Of a stretch of DNA of 64,000 bases, positions 13,227 to 24,939 are shown in pieces. This DNA comes from Plantago ovata (lineage: Eukaryota; Streptophyta; Magnoliopsida; Lamiales; Plantaginaceae), in the NCBI GenBank assembly GCA_028274465.1, contig CM051458.1, forward strand, positions 22,955,566-23,019,565, read 5' to 3'. The position numbers and the translations under genes were made by a program. The notes under the pieces were generated by a model. The model saw only the letters and a list, made by a program, of their open reading frames with translations. It had not been told where the DNA came from and searched no databases. Every line of letters begins with the position of its first letter. The first letter of the stretch is position 1.

Positions 13227-16200
13227 GACAGTTGTTGTGGAAAGCACATGACGGGCAACAAGAATAACCTTATAAACTATAGACGGTGGTCTAAAGGTCC
13301 AACAATAAGGTTTGCTGGTGGAGGCTCTGGTTCTACAAAAGGCTATGGTGACGTGAAGTTAGGATGCATTACCATTACGGGAGTTCTTTATGTCAAAAAT
13401 CTTAAGTTTAATCTTAAGTTTGCTGACAAAGGATACTTCATCAAAATCAAAAGTGATGAATGTAAACTTATAGATTTCGAGACAAAGAAGGTTATAAGGA
13501 TTGCAAGAAGATCAGGAGGCTTGTACACCGTAGATTGGTCTTCAGCAATCGTTGAAAAATGCCTTGTCTGAGATCACGATTGCCTTGCTGAAAAAGCATG
13601 GTTATGGCATAAACGAACAAGTCATCTAAACTTCAAGACGCTGAATAAGCTGTTTAAAAAGGCACTTGTAGTTGGATTACCTAAGGTTACTTTTAAGAAG
13701 GATGGTGTTTGCAATGCATGTCAGCAAGGAAAGCAAACCAAATCTTCTTTCAAGAACAAGGAAGTACCGTCAACTACAAAACATTTACAACTCTTGCACA
13801 TGGACTTGTTTGAATCTTCTTCAACAAGCTATGCTGGTAAGAAGTATGGTCTGGTGGTGGTAGATGACTATTCAAGATTCACTTGGGTAGTATTTATCAA
13901 GCACAAATCTGAAACAAAGACTGAAATACCTAACTTGGTGAATAAGCTTGAAGTCATGAAAAATGACAAGGTAAAAGTCATAAGGACAGACCACGGTAAT
14001 GAGTTTGTAAACCAGTACATAACTGAGTATTGCACTTCAAAAGGCATACAACATCAGTTATCCTCAGTAAGGACACCACAACAAAACGGTGTTGCTGAAC
14101 GGAAGAATCGTACCCTAAAAGAAGTCGCAAGAACAATGCTTGCTGACACTGAAATAAGTGAGGCTTACTGGGTTGAAGCGATTAATACCGCCTGTTACAC
14201 TCAAAACAGATGTTTGATTACTAAGGAATACAACAAAACTCCATATGAGTTGTTCGTTGGTAGACCTCCTAATATCACTCATCTAAGAGTATTTGGTTGT
14301 AAGTTTTTCGTTCTTAATAACGGTAGAGAATACCTAAGAACATTTCAACCAAAGGCAGACGAAGCAATATTTCTTGGTTACTCCTTGCATAGTAAAGCTT
14401 ATAGAGTTTACAACAAAAAGGCACAAAAGATCGAAGAATCAGTGCATGTTGTATTCTACGAAAAGACACAAGGAGTGCCTGCTGAAGAAGAAATATCAGA
14501 ATGTATGAAAAAGCTAATCATACATGAGCAAAGAACTGAATCTAATGCTAGGCAAATCAAGTCAATTGAACTAAATGATGATTCTGACAATGACTCTCCT
14601 CCCCCAAGTCATGACAAGATAAATATAGTTCACGACAAAGAATTTCCAGCAAAAGACGCAGTTGCTCCGGAAGTTGCTGAAACTACGCAACCTCCCGTGC
14701 CTGTTGATGAGTTACCACAATCTAGCAATGTTGAACAAGCAGTTGCTGATGAATCAATCTCAGCAGAGACACAAAATCCCAGTAGTACTGAACAAGTACA
14801 TGCTGAAGAGTCACATGCTGATGAGCAAACATATTCAGATCCAACGAGCAGAAAACCTGTTAATAAATGGATTAGAGATCATCCCTCTACGGATATGATT
14901 GGTGATATTGATAAACGCCAAGTGACTAGATCCAAAGTTTCTGCTACTCATGGAATTGCTGAAGAAGCAACTGTCGTAGAAGTAGATTCATTGTTCTCTT
15001 GCTTTGTTTCAGAAATTGAACCTAAAACCATAGAAGAAGCTTTAAAGCATTCTGAATGGATCAAGGCAATGCAAGAAGAACTGGATCAATTTGAAAGGAA
15101 CAATGCCTGGAAACTTGTACCACTTGATGAAGGCAAGAAAGCTATTGGTACAAAGTGGGTGTTCAGAAACAAGCTGAGTGAGTCTGGTGAAGTAACAAGA
15201 AACAAAGCACGTTTAGTTGCACAAGGTTACTGTCAGACTGAAGGATTGAACTATGATGAGTCTTATGCACCAGTTGCAAGATTGGATGCAATTAGGTTTT
15301 TCTTGGCCTTTGCTGCTCACAATGACTTCATTGTTTACCAAATGGATGATAAAAGTGCATTCTTGAATGGTGAACTTGCTGAAGAAGTCTACTTAGAACA
15401 ACCCCCTGCCTTTGAACTTCCCTCAGAAACCAAGATGGTATACAAGCTTCAGAAAGCTGTATATGGTCTAAAGCAAGCACCACGAGCTTGGTATGATACA
15501 TTGGCTAAGGTCTTGCTGGATAATGGTTTCAAGAAAGGTGAAGTTGATAAAACCTTGTTTACCATGAACCATGATGGTAAAATACTCTTAGTTCAAATTT
15601 ATGTGGATGACATAATTTTTGGATCTAAGGACAAGCAACTTTGTGATGATTTTTCCAAACTCATGACAAACAAATTTGAAATGAGTATGATGGGAAAATT
15701 GAATTATTTCCTAGGATTTCAAGTCAAGCAACTCAAAGATAGAATATTCATAAATCAAGCAAAGTATGCGAAAGAAATGCTCATAAAGTTTAGGATCAAA
15801 GAGGAAGAGAAACCTGAAAAGATCCCTATGAGTGTTGGTACCAAATTGGGCTATACTAAAGAAGATAAAAGTGTTGAAGAACACAAGTATAGGAAGCTCA
15901 TTGGTTCCTTGTTGTATTTAACAGCAAGTAGACCTGACATTCAGTATGTTGTTTGTGTGTGTGCAAGATTCCAATCTGATCCAAGAGAATCACACTACAA
16001 AAAGACACTTAAGATACTGATATGTCAAAGGTACAGTCAATGTTGGATTATGGTACCCTAAAGATTCTAGACTAGAATTGGTTGGTTATTCTGATGCTGA
16101 TCATGGAGGATCAACTCTTGATAGAAAAAGTACCTCTGGAACTTGTCAGTTTTTGGGTACTAGATTAATATCATGGTTCAGCAAGAAACAAACCTGTGTT

Positions 16201-16548
16201 GCCAATTCATCTACTGAATCTGAGTACATTGCGGCTGGTTGTTGCACAGCTCAAATCCTATGGATTCAGCAACAATTAAGAGATTATGGTATTTCTGGAA
16301 AGAAAACACCAATCTTTTGTGATAATACGAGTGCTATTGCTATCACGGAAAATCCTAAGTTTCACTCAAGAACCAAACACATTGATATTAGACATCATTT
16401 CATTAGAGATCATGTGGAAAAGGGAGATATTGAGGTTGTGAAAGTAGGTACTGATGATCAACTTGCTGACATCTTTACCAAACCCCTACCAGATAATAGA
16501 TTCGCAATGTTAAGGCATAACCTTGGATTGATTGAATTACCTCAATAA
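13227..16548 (+). pseudogene. Sirevirus pol: protease, integrase, reverse transcriptase, RNase H
   Basis: One frame runs from 13227 to 16061 with a single TGA at 13569-13571. The protease site reads D-S-C-C instead of the family D-S-G-C, so it is probably inactive. Integrase follows: zinc region WHKRTSHLN...CNACQQGK, then catalytic residues in [17 protein letters not shown] and [14 protein letters not shown] has [43 protein letters not shown] and the catalytic [11 protein letters not shown] frame slip near 16017-16030 separates it from RNase H (16078-16548): YSDADHGG, SSTESEYIAA, CDNTSAI, TKHIDIRHHFIRDHV, ADIFTKPL. This is a nearly complete but inactive copia pol. Confidence 0.9.
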
Positions 16549-17217
16549 AGGATACAATTGGCAGAATGTTGAAACAGGTATTCAGCAAGCCAAAGTATTC
16601 TTACTTAATTAAAAGCTCCTTCCACTAATTTCCTCTAAGAAATGATAGGTCACTACATGATTGCTGAAACAGGCATTCAGCAAGTAATTCCTTGAAAACG
16701 GGTATTTGTTAGGAAACTTGATCACTTGATGAGACAGACACTCAGTAAGAGAAAAACCTTGAAGATTGCTGAAACGGGTATTCAGACAATCAAAGATACT
16801 GAAACATGTACTCAAGTATCAAGGGAATTTTCTGAGACGGGAACTCAGAAAAGAGCAAAACTCATTTCTCAGATTTTACCAAAAGATATCTCAAGTATAA
16901 TTTTTTTTTACTGATACGGGAACTCAGAAATGTCTTTTAAACTTAAGAAAATATGAGATGTCTACGTAAGGGGGAATTTTCAGCAAGTAACAAGGCTATT
17001 TATGCAAACTCGCTGAAAAGATTCTGATTTATTTCAGCAAGCAATCAAATCTCATAAATCTTGGTAAAATCAATTTGTGACGTTAATCGGGCACAGATAA
17101 ACTCGTAATAATCATGACATGAAATACAATCGTGGCCATTGATTAAAAGGAGTTATTAATCTAACGGTTAACATTACAAAGAGAGAGAGTGCTCTGACGG
17201 TTTTTTGTTAGTGGGCC
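16549..17217 (+). other. Sirevirus post-pol spacer
   Basis: Non-coding region between RNase H and the post-pol ORF. It holds the hairpin array listed separately, a polypurine-like tract (aagggggaattttcagcaag at 16968-16987) like the one before the 3' LTR, and more TTGCTGA/CAGCAAG words. Multiple polypurine tracts here are a known trait of Sireviruses. Confidence 0.65.
16568..16930 (+). repeat. Array of about eight short hairpin repeats (CTGAAAC-GGGTA-TTCAG type)
   Basis: Units begin at about 16568, 16663, 16691, 16729, 16768, 16798, 16831 and 16911. The best units read gctgaaacaggcattcagc and gctgaaacgggtattcag: a CTGA stem, a purine-rich loop, and the complementary TCAG. Variants such as tctgagacgggaactcaga keep the pairing with different stem bases (CTGAG/CTCAG), which suggests the structure is maintained. 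One unit (16691-16711) has lost its right arm. Confidence 0.75.
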
Positions 17218-17327
17218 ACTATGCATTTAATGCAAAGGCTCCACTAACGCCTTTGTTTCTCTGTTTTACCCTTGATGAGAACTCAAATCGATTGAGTTTC
17301 TCACACATCATAGATACTATATAAAGA
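17218..17327 (+). promoter_or_regulatory. Possible internal promoter of the Sirevirus post-pol ORF
   Basis: A TATA box (ctatataaag, 17318-17327) lies 130 bp before the ATG at 17457. About 90 bp upstream of it is atgcatttaatgcaaagg (17229-17246), nearly identical to the atgcattaaatgcaaag found upstream of the LTR TATA box. The pairing of the two motifs suggests a promoter related to that of the LTR. Confidence 0.4.
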
Positions 17328-19529
17328 AGGAGTTAGAGAAATGACAAAATTCTTTAACTCACATTTCCTTTCTCTGCAAATTTTAGCCTGAATCTACTGT
17401 ACCTCCGGTCAAAAAGCAAAGAATCTTTTCGTACACATTCTCTTCTATATAAAGAAATGGCACCAAAAAGACAATCATCTAAGACCTCAAAGTCGTCTAA
17501 GGTTGATAGTGCTGAGAAACGCACTGCTCCGGTGACTACTCCGACGACAAACACATTGAAAGTTGTGTTGAAAAACGATAGAATAACCGAAAAACCTATG
17601 CCTCCCTCATATCTTGACACTGCAAAGTGTGAGATGATGATGCAATGGGGTGGTTTCGCAAAAGAGAAGTATATCCGATACTTCTATGAACAACAACTTG
17701 ACGGTGACAATGAAGAGGCGCTTGACTTCATCAAGCAGCAAGGCCTCATTCATTTTATAACTGCTCGCCCTAAGCAAGTGAGCATGTTGGATACAATGGA
17801 GTTCTACAACAATGCAGAAATCCAGTCCCTAACTGATAGTCAAGGGGTCACTGAAAAAGTGATCTTTACTACAGTTCAGAACACGCAAATCGTCCTGAAA
17901 TGGACTGATTTAGCAGAAATCTTTCAGATTCCAACCACTGGAACTGAAGATGACATCACTTCCACTGATGAAGAGATAGAAGCCTTCTACAGTGATGTCA
18001 GAAATGAGAAAATGAAGAAAGGAGAGATTGCTCCCGTGACTTGGACAAAGCACGTTAAGAGGAAGCATCTCTGCCATTCACTTGGTCTAGTAGCTCTGCT
18101 ACTAATCAAAGTCTTGGACTCCCAAGTTGGAGGAATAGACCAAGTAGGTTTGAGAAGGTGGCCGCTGCTGATGCATATCTATGAAAACAAAACGGAGCTC
18201 AACTGGGCTAAATACATTTTCAACAGACTTGTTGATTGTGTGACTAAGTTCAAGGTCAAGGTTGAAGACAACAAGGTCTCACCTACCTTCCCAGTCATGT
18301 ATGGACTGAAGATATGCTTTATCCTTGAACACTTCAGGATTCAGCTGAGAAACCCATTGCCAATCAAGAAATCTGTATGCAATGTGGGAAGAGCCTTCTA
18401 CAAGCAGAATATAACTAAGACTGCTGGCAAGAAACTTGAAAAATCTAAGAAGACAACAGCTGCAAATGTTGTCAGCACAAGCCAGCAAGAAAGGTATACA
18501 ACAGCTGCAAATGTCACCACTCAGCAACTTAGAGATGAAACTGCTGTAGATGGTGATAGAGATGAAACTGTTGTAGATGGTGATCATGCAGACACCACTA
18601 CTACACCTGTTGCTGAAAATGCAACTACTGACGCCTCTGCTGGGAAACTGGAAAAATCCAAGAAGAAAAAGAGGAAAGCTGATGATGACACTCAGACTGC
18701 AGCGTCATCAGCAAAACCCGTCCCCAAGAGAAAAAGGACAAATAACCCAAGAAAGAAAACACTGGCTCGCAAGTCAGTACCAATTGTCCATGATCTCTCG
18801 GACGATTCCCAAGAAGTTGCTGAAAAGCAAACTCCAGTAGATGTTGACAAGGTGGTTACTGAAACCTATGTCAGCAACGTTGAAGTGTTTGCGGAAGCCT
18901 TAAACAATCAACACAATGTTGATTCATCTACTGTGAATAGACCACAAGGCAGTGTAAATGAAATTCTTGCCCCAATCCCATATATCTACATTGTAGATAA
19001 TCTAGATGATCAGACTCTGGAACCAGCAATTGATATTGTTGCTGATATAAGAACCGCGACACTTGCTGAAGCTGCCGTTGCTGAAAAGATGGTTGCTGAA
19101 CAAGCAACTCATCAAGTTGCTGAAGAACCAGTTGCTGAGACTACAATGGTTCAAGTCCCAGAAGTCGCTGAAACAACACAAGAAGCATTATTCGACGACG
19201 CATCTCATAATGCTGAGAATACTGGCCCCAGTTCACCAAAAACATCAATTGACAAAGTCCAGCTTGTACTGGAAGAAATAAGCCATCAAACGGAGTTGGA
19301 TATTGAAGAAACATCCAACAAATCAATCGATGTTTTTATGACAAGCAGTGAGCTAAAGGGTCAAGATGCTTCTGCTCAACTTGTCATTTCAGAGACAAGG
19401 GAGATTACTGAAACCGCACAGCTTTCTCAAATAGAGCAAAACAAGAAGTCTGCTGAAGAAACAGTCCCAGAAACTGAAGAAGCTGTTATTGCTGAAAGGA
19501 CTGATCCACAACCTGTCCTTCTTCAGCAG

Positions 19530-19916
19530 GTAGTTAACTCAACCATCAACAAATCTTCACTTTCTGAAACTCAATCTTTTGCTAATATTATGATTTCTCT
19601 ACAGACTTCTCAAGATGCAAGTCAGACGGTTGCTGAAGCCTCTGCACCAGAATCAACACTTCCTGCTCAGCAGGTAGTTAAAGTTTTTGGTAATACAACT
19701 AAGTTTGACAACTTAGTACTTGTATCTAACTCACATTTATTTCAGGATGAACAAAGGGAGGATGCTTCTCAAGCTCCTTAAGGAATGGAAATTGTACCAG
19801 CACAAACAAGTGTGCAACATGAGCTTGCTGAATCTCAGCAGGTAAATCGTGTTTCAGCCTTGGACTCTAAGACAATTATCCAAACCTTTCCTGAACTAAA
19901 TGTTATTCTTTTTCAG
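19530..19916 (+). repeat. Three in-frame GT...CAG intron-like segments in the env-like ORF
   Basis: Segments at 19530-19604 (75 nt), 19674-19745 (72 nt) and 19842-19916 (75 nt) each start gta after CAGCAG and end with a pyrimidine-rich acceptor-like cag. All are multiples of three and two lack stops, so they can also be read as coding. They are more AT-rich than the coding units between them. They could be protein repeats, short introns or exitrons. Confidence 0.45.
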
Positions 19917-19975
19917 CCTTGGACTCTAAGACAATTATCAAAACCTTTCCTGAACTAAATGTTATTCTTTTTCAG
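19858..19975 (+). repeat. 59-bp tandem duplication next to the nested insertion point
   Basis: Bases 19858-19916 are repeated at 19917-19975 with one visible change (ttatccaaa against ttatcaaaa). Taking one copy away restores an open frame through to the second half of the ORF. Confidence 0.9.
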
Positions 19976-19994
19976 GCTCTAAATGTTATTCGAG

Positions 19995-22900
19995 TGATAA
20001 GCCTAAGCGTCTGAACCAGAAAAGGAAGTTCAAGAGAAGCGGAACGGTACGCACAGATGAATGTCATTTCTGTAAGCAGAAAGGACATTGGAAGAAAGAT
20101 TGCCCTAAGCTGAGGGCAGATCAAGCTAAGAAGCCACCGACTTCCAGCTCAGGTATGTTTGTTATTGAAATGAACATGACTACTTTTGACTCCAATGGTT
20201 GGATATTAGATACAGCATGTGGCTCGCACATTTATAATAATGTGCAAAGGGCCATTGAACACAGGCTAGTCAAGTAAGGTGAAATCAACTTGCATGTTGG
20301 GAACAACAATCTAGTTGAAGCCGAACGCGTTGGACGCTGCAAGATAGATTTACCATCAGGACAATGTTTGGAACTTGATAACGTTTATTTTGTTCCATCC
20401 ATTGTCAGAAATATGATTTCCATTCCATTGTTGGACAACTGGGGTTTTTCCTTTGCTAATAATACTTGTTATTTTTCGTTAAATGACTAGTATTATGGAA
20501 AAGCTCGCTTAGTGAATGGTTTATATATTTTGCAAAGCAGTCTACCTTTATTTCAAATACATAACAAACAACCGTCTTCAAGTAGGAAGAATAATCCATC
20601 TTATCTATGGCATTGTTGGCTAGGCCATATCAATGAAACACAGATTCAAAGACTAAGGAAGTTGGACTACTTAGAACCATTTGATTTTGAATCATATGGT
20701 ACGTGTGAATCATGTGTTAAGGGTAAGATGACGAACAAAACTTTTGTTGGACAAGGTGTTCGTACCATTCGCTGCTTAGAGCTCATACATACCGATGTAT
20801 GTGGACCTTTTAAAGTCCATGCGCGTGGGGGTTATCCTTACTTCGTTACCTTTACTGATGATTTCTCAAGGTATGGATATATTTATCTTATGAAGAATAA
20901 ATCCGAGACCTTTGGGAAATTCAAGGAGTTTAGGAATGAGGTCGAGAATGAATTGAACCTAAGGATAGTCACTCTTCGATTGGATCGAGGAGGTGAATAC
21001 CTTAGTGAAGAATTTATTGACTACTTGAAGGAAAATGGAATTCAATCGCAATGGAACACCACAGTTAAATGGTGTGTCTAAGAGAAGGAATCGAACCCTG
21101 TTAGACATGGTGAGATCAATGATTGGATTCTCGACTCTTTCAAAACATCTATGGGGATATGCACTGCAAACTGCAATCTACATTCTGAACCGTGTACCAT
21201 CTAAATCAGTGGAGAAAACTCCTTATGAGTTATGGAAGGGAAAGAAGCCCTCACTGGGCTATCTTAGACCTTGGGGCTGTCTTGCGATAGTCAAATTGAT
21301 GCTCACTGATAAGTTAGATGCCAAGGGTGTCAAAATATATTTCATAGGCTATTCTCTTAGACGAGAGGCTATGAATTCTATCATGCTGAAGATCACTAGG
21401 TGATAGTATCTAGAAACGTTAAGTTTTTAGAAGCAGAATACCTCGAAGAAGAGAGGTTAGATGACATGATAGAACTTGAAGAAATTCAAGACTTTGACAC
21501 GCGCGAACATGAGTTCTCTAAATCTTCTGATTTGGACTCAAGTTCAATGGGAGCTTTCGAAGCAGACAAGGGTAATGATATAACACTTGCTAGGCATGCC
21601 ATAGTCAGTGGGAGTCGTGTGATTAGATCAACAGTTGAAACCACACCAATAGAACCCGTTGTCAATCAAACTGTGCAACAAGTTGCACAAGAGCAGCTTC
21701 CCGCTAGGGAACAGGGTCGCGTGGCGCGACCAGCTGCATCAGTGCCCACAGATAATGTTCGTGTTACACGAAGCCAGAAAAGAAAAGCACCAGAACCAGT
21801 CGAGCTCCGTAGGTCAAAGAGGATCCTAAAAGGACTTCAGAAGCAAAGCTTTATGATAGAAGACATCAGTGTACTTGATGTCGGCTTATCAGATCGGGAA
21901 AATCCCGAGACCTACAAAGAGGCAATAATTGATATTGACTCAGACAAATGGCAAGAGGCCATGGAATTGGAGATGGACTCCATGTACCTGAACCATGTTT
22001 GGAACTTGGTAGACTTGCCCCAATGGGTTAGACCTATTGGGTGCAAATGGGTCTTTAAACGAAAGACAGATGCCGATGACATGGTACAAACGCACAAAGC
22101 TAGGCTTGTGGCGAAAGGCTACACGCAAAGGTATGGCATCGATTACGATGAAACCTTTTCACCGGTAGCAAAATTGAAGTCCATTCGAATTCTACTTGCG
22201 ATAGCTGCCTACTATGATTATGAGATCGGGCAGATGGATGTAAAGACTGCCTTCCTCAATGGCAACCTTGAGGAAGAGGTCTGTATGGTACAGATGGAAG
22301 GTTTTATTAGTAAAACCAGGCCAACTGCTGTATGCAAATTACAGAGATCCATCTATGGGCTAAAGCAAGCGTCTAGGAGCTGGAATATCCGCTTTGATGA
22401 AGCTGTCAAATAGTTTGACTTCATCAGAAGCAAGGAAGATCCCTGTGTCTACACTAGGCACAGCGACAAGGGAGTCGTTTTCATGATCATCTATGTTGAT
22501 GACATTTTGATCATGGGAAACAATGTCTCTATGATAGAAGAGACTAAAGTTTGGTTATCAAGTACCTTCTCAATGAAGGACTTGGGTGAACATCCTAAGG
22601 ATCAGGATCTATAGAGATAGATCCAAGAGGATGTTAGGATTGACACAGTCCACCTACATCGACAAAATACTGAAGCGTTATAAGATGGACGACTCAAAGA
22701 GAGGCATTCTCCCAGCTAGGCATGGGATTGTTTTATCAGTTAAGGATAGTCCTAAAACTGATGAAGAAAGAAATGCAATGAGTCGTGTGCCCTATGCTTC
22801 GGCAGTAGGGTCTATAATGTATGCAATGAATTGCACAAGGCCCATGTGGCATATGCGCTTAGTGTCACTTGTCGACACCAACAGAATCCAGGAGTACCTC

Positions 22901-23315
22901 ACTGGACTGCTGTAACGAACATTCTTAAGTACCTTTGACGGACTAAAGAGATGTTCTTGGTGTTTGGTGGAGAACCAGAATTAAAGATGTCTGGTTATGT
23001 CGACGCTGAATTTGAATCAGATCCTGATGACTTTGAGTCACAGACAGGATACGTATTCAAATTGAACGGAGGAGCTATCTGTTGGAAGAGTTCTAAGCAA
23101 GCCACGATTGCTGACTCATCCACAGAAGCCGAGTACATTACTGAATCAGAAGCATCGTAAGAAGCTGTCTGGATTTCAGAGTTCTTGAAGGAATTGAGGG
23201 TTGTTCCTGCTCCTAGTCCAATAACGATTTATTGGGACAATACGGGCGCCGTCGCTCAAGCTAAGGAGCCTAGATCTACAAACAAGAACGTACATGTACT
23301 TAGAAAGTATCACGT
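19995..23315 (+). pseudogene. Angela/Tork-like copia gag-pol, 5' truncated, copy 1
   Basis: The first recognisable piece is the gag zinc knuckle (CHFCKQKGHWKKDC, about 20060-20105). Then come protease (WILDTACGSHIYNN with the D-T-A-C site), integrase (WHCWLGHIN, CESCVKGK, HTDVCGPF, LRLDRGGEY, then a [15 protein letters not shown] glutamate motif changed to R), RT (WVFKRKTDADD, ARLVAKGY, YDETFSPVAKL, TAFLNGNLEEEV, YGLKQASRSW, IYVDDILIMG) and part of RNase H (SSTEAEYI, WDNTGAVAQ). Stops and frame changes occur at about 20277, 20488, 21060-21081, 21400, 22411 and 23158. The TAG at 22411-22413 is TGG in copy 2. A Tat element interrupts it at 23315; the gene tail resumes at 40999. No LTR precedes it. 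Confidence 0.85.
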
Positions 23316-24230
23316 TGTTGAGGCTCTGAATCTACAATCACGGATTTGAACGGATTGAGGGGCTCCAACGACCTGAAAGCGATACAAAAGCGACCTAGAG
23401 CGGTGAGATTCAAAGGTGACACCGGTGTGGTGTCGACCGAAGGCACTCCGACGCTCAAGTTAGTATGTTTGGGATAGACGATATAAAAGTAAATTCGAAT
23501 AATGAATGAAATAAACTTATCCTTGTTATTCTAGAGAAATAGAGAGTCAGCCGTGGAATTGGATATGCGAGGTTGCCTCGGATTTGATATCACCGGAGTC
23601 TGACTGAATTAATGGCCTTGAGCGGTGTGATTGGTTGTTAGTTTTGGAATGGAGAGTGCCTGACCAGTAGGGTTTCAGGGTTGCGAGATTATATGTGCTA
23701 GAAAAGATATTTTCGTCGGAGGCGGACTGGAGGATGATCGTAGAGATTAGGTTTTAGCTTAATGTGAGAATGCTATTGTTTAAAGTATGATGTAGTGAAT
23801 GTTCCATGCCCCTTCGTTCCAGTCGCTCTCTCTTATATAGAGAGAATAGCCGAAAGAGCCTTTGGTCAGTTAAACGTGATCCCGAGATTTGAGGGTTGTT
23901 TCTCTTATTTCGAATCGTGGATGACTGACTCTTCGAAGTGAATCAGTTAGAGTCTGACTCGTAACTGACTGCTTGCCTCTGACGGCATGTTGAAGTTACC
24001 CTAGTTTTAGTCGGTCGAATTCGTCGTAGAGAGACTGATACTCAATTTGGACTTGTACGTCTGTTAATGTAATGGGCTCAGTGGCCCTTTCCATAATTGG
24101 GCTACTCAAAATGAGATTGGATTGCAATTATGGACTTAGTCGCGAGGGACTCTGAACGGACCTGCTAGCTCAATGGCCCTCTTGACCTAACTTTCTTAGT
24201 CAAACGTAGAGGCAAATTATTACCATTACA
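23316..24230 (-). repeat. Tat 3' LTR (left copy)
   Basis: On the minus strand it begins TGTAATGGTAATA and ends CAACA; the + strand starts tgttgaggctctg. It is 915 bp, identical in length to the right copy. Confidence 0.92.
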
Positions 24231-24246
24231 GTTTGTCCCCCACTCT
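24231..24246 (-). promoter_or_regulatory. Tat polypurine tract
   Basis: The minus strand reads agagtgggggacaaac directly before the 3' LTR, the expected plus-strand primer for reverse transcription. Confidence 0.7.
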
Positions 24247-24419
24247 TCAAGTCGAGAGTCTCGAGTTGAAGAGTAGAAGTAATTTAACTTCATTCGAGGG
24301 CACTTTAAGATAAAAAAATATATCCAGTGACCCTGAACGCTACCAGTCGACCTGTACATGAAAATTTCATTGTTTGATTTTTATTTTTTACTTTTTTTTG
24401 AGATATGCCAGTCGACCTC

Positions 24420-24700
24420 GAGATTTGAGGGTGCCTCATAGGTACACCAAACGTACATACATGTTGTTATAAACTCGAGGGTGCCTCATGGGCACGTGAA
24501 GTGAACAAATAAGTTTTTAGGTAAAAGGGTGTCTCATAGACTCATAAGATATATATTATATTTGAGGGTGCCTCGTAAATACACAAAAATAAAGGAGTGG
24601 GTTTTTGCGCTTGATGGCACCTCATGTGGGTATAAAGTGGATACGGAAACCGGCATTCCAGGGTGCCTGATACGAAATTGTGTTCATGAGGGTGCCTCCA
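24420..24700 (+). repeat. Degenerate minisatellite, gagggtgcctcat units
   Basis: About seven units of a GAGGGTGCCTCAT core recur at about 24427, 24477, 24527, 24563, 24614 (a diverged ggcacctcat form), 24660 and 24690, mostly 35-50 bp apart with variable spacers such as aggtacacc. Tandem repeats near the 3' end are common in Tat elements. Confidence 0.65.
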
Positions 24701-24939
24701 TAGTCGAACAAATATCTCAGTACCATTTCACACTTTGAGGCACACAAACAAAAGACTACAACTTGCCAAGGGGCGTTTGGGTCAAAAAAAAAAATTAATA
24801 ATAATAATAATGTAGTATGAGTATATAAGATTAATAGTAATATGACATGCATGAGTTTATATGTATGCTGCAAAATATATTGGGCTTACTTGAATTGAAA
24901 TGATGAACCAATCCACGGCCCATCAAACAAGGGAATGAA

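Larger units (their letters stand above)
17457..19994 (+). pseudogene. Sirevirus post-pol ('env-like') ORF, first part
   Basis: The ORF starts MAPKRQSSKTSKSS at 17457 and is open to a TAA at 19779-19781, after which the same frame runs on. Residues about 55-310 form a globular region (WGGFAKEKYIRYFYEQQ, VSMLDTMEFYNNAEI, LVALLLIKVLDSQVGGIDQ, ILEHFRIQLRNPLP) that resembles the 'putative plant transposon protein' domains in post-pol ORFs of plant retrotransposons. The rest is low-complexity: Lys/Thr-rich, then many VAE/LAE triplets. No signal peptide or membrane segment is evident, so a true envelope role is doubtful. The frame reads through the insertion point 19994/57148 into the second part (ALNVIR then AALKHGKG). 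A 59-bp tandem duplication at 19858-19975 shifts the frame near the end. Confidence 0.75.

Noticed and set aside
16568..16930. CRISPR-like array
   Set aside because: Units are too short, hairpin-like and irregularly spaced, and lie inside a plant retrotransposon.
17457..19781. True viral envelope gene
   Set aside because: No signal peptide, membrane anchor or cysteine-rich ectodomain is visible; only its position after pol supports the name.
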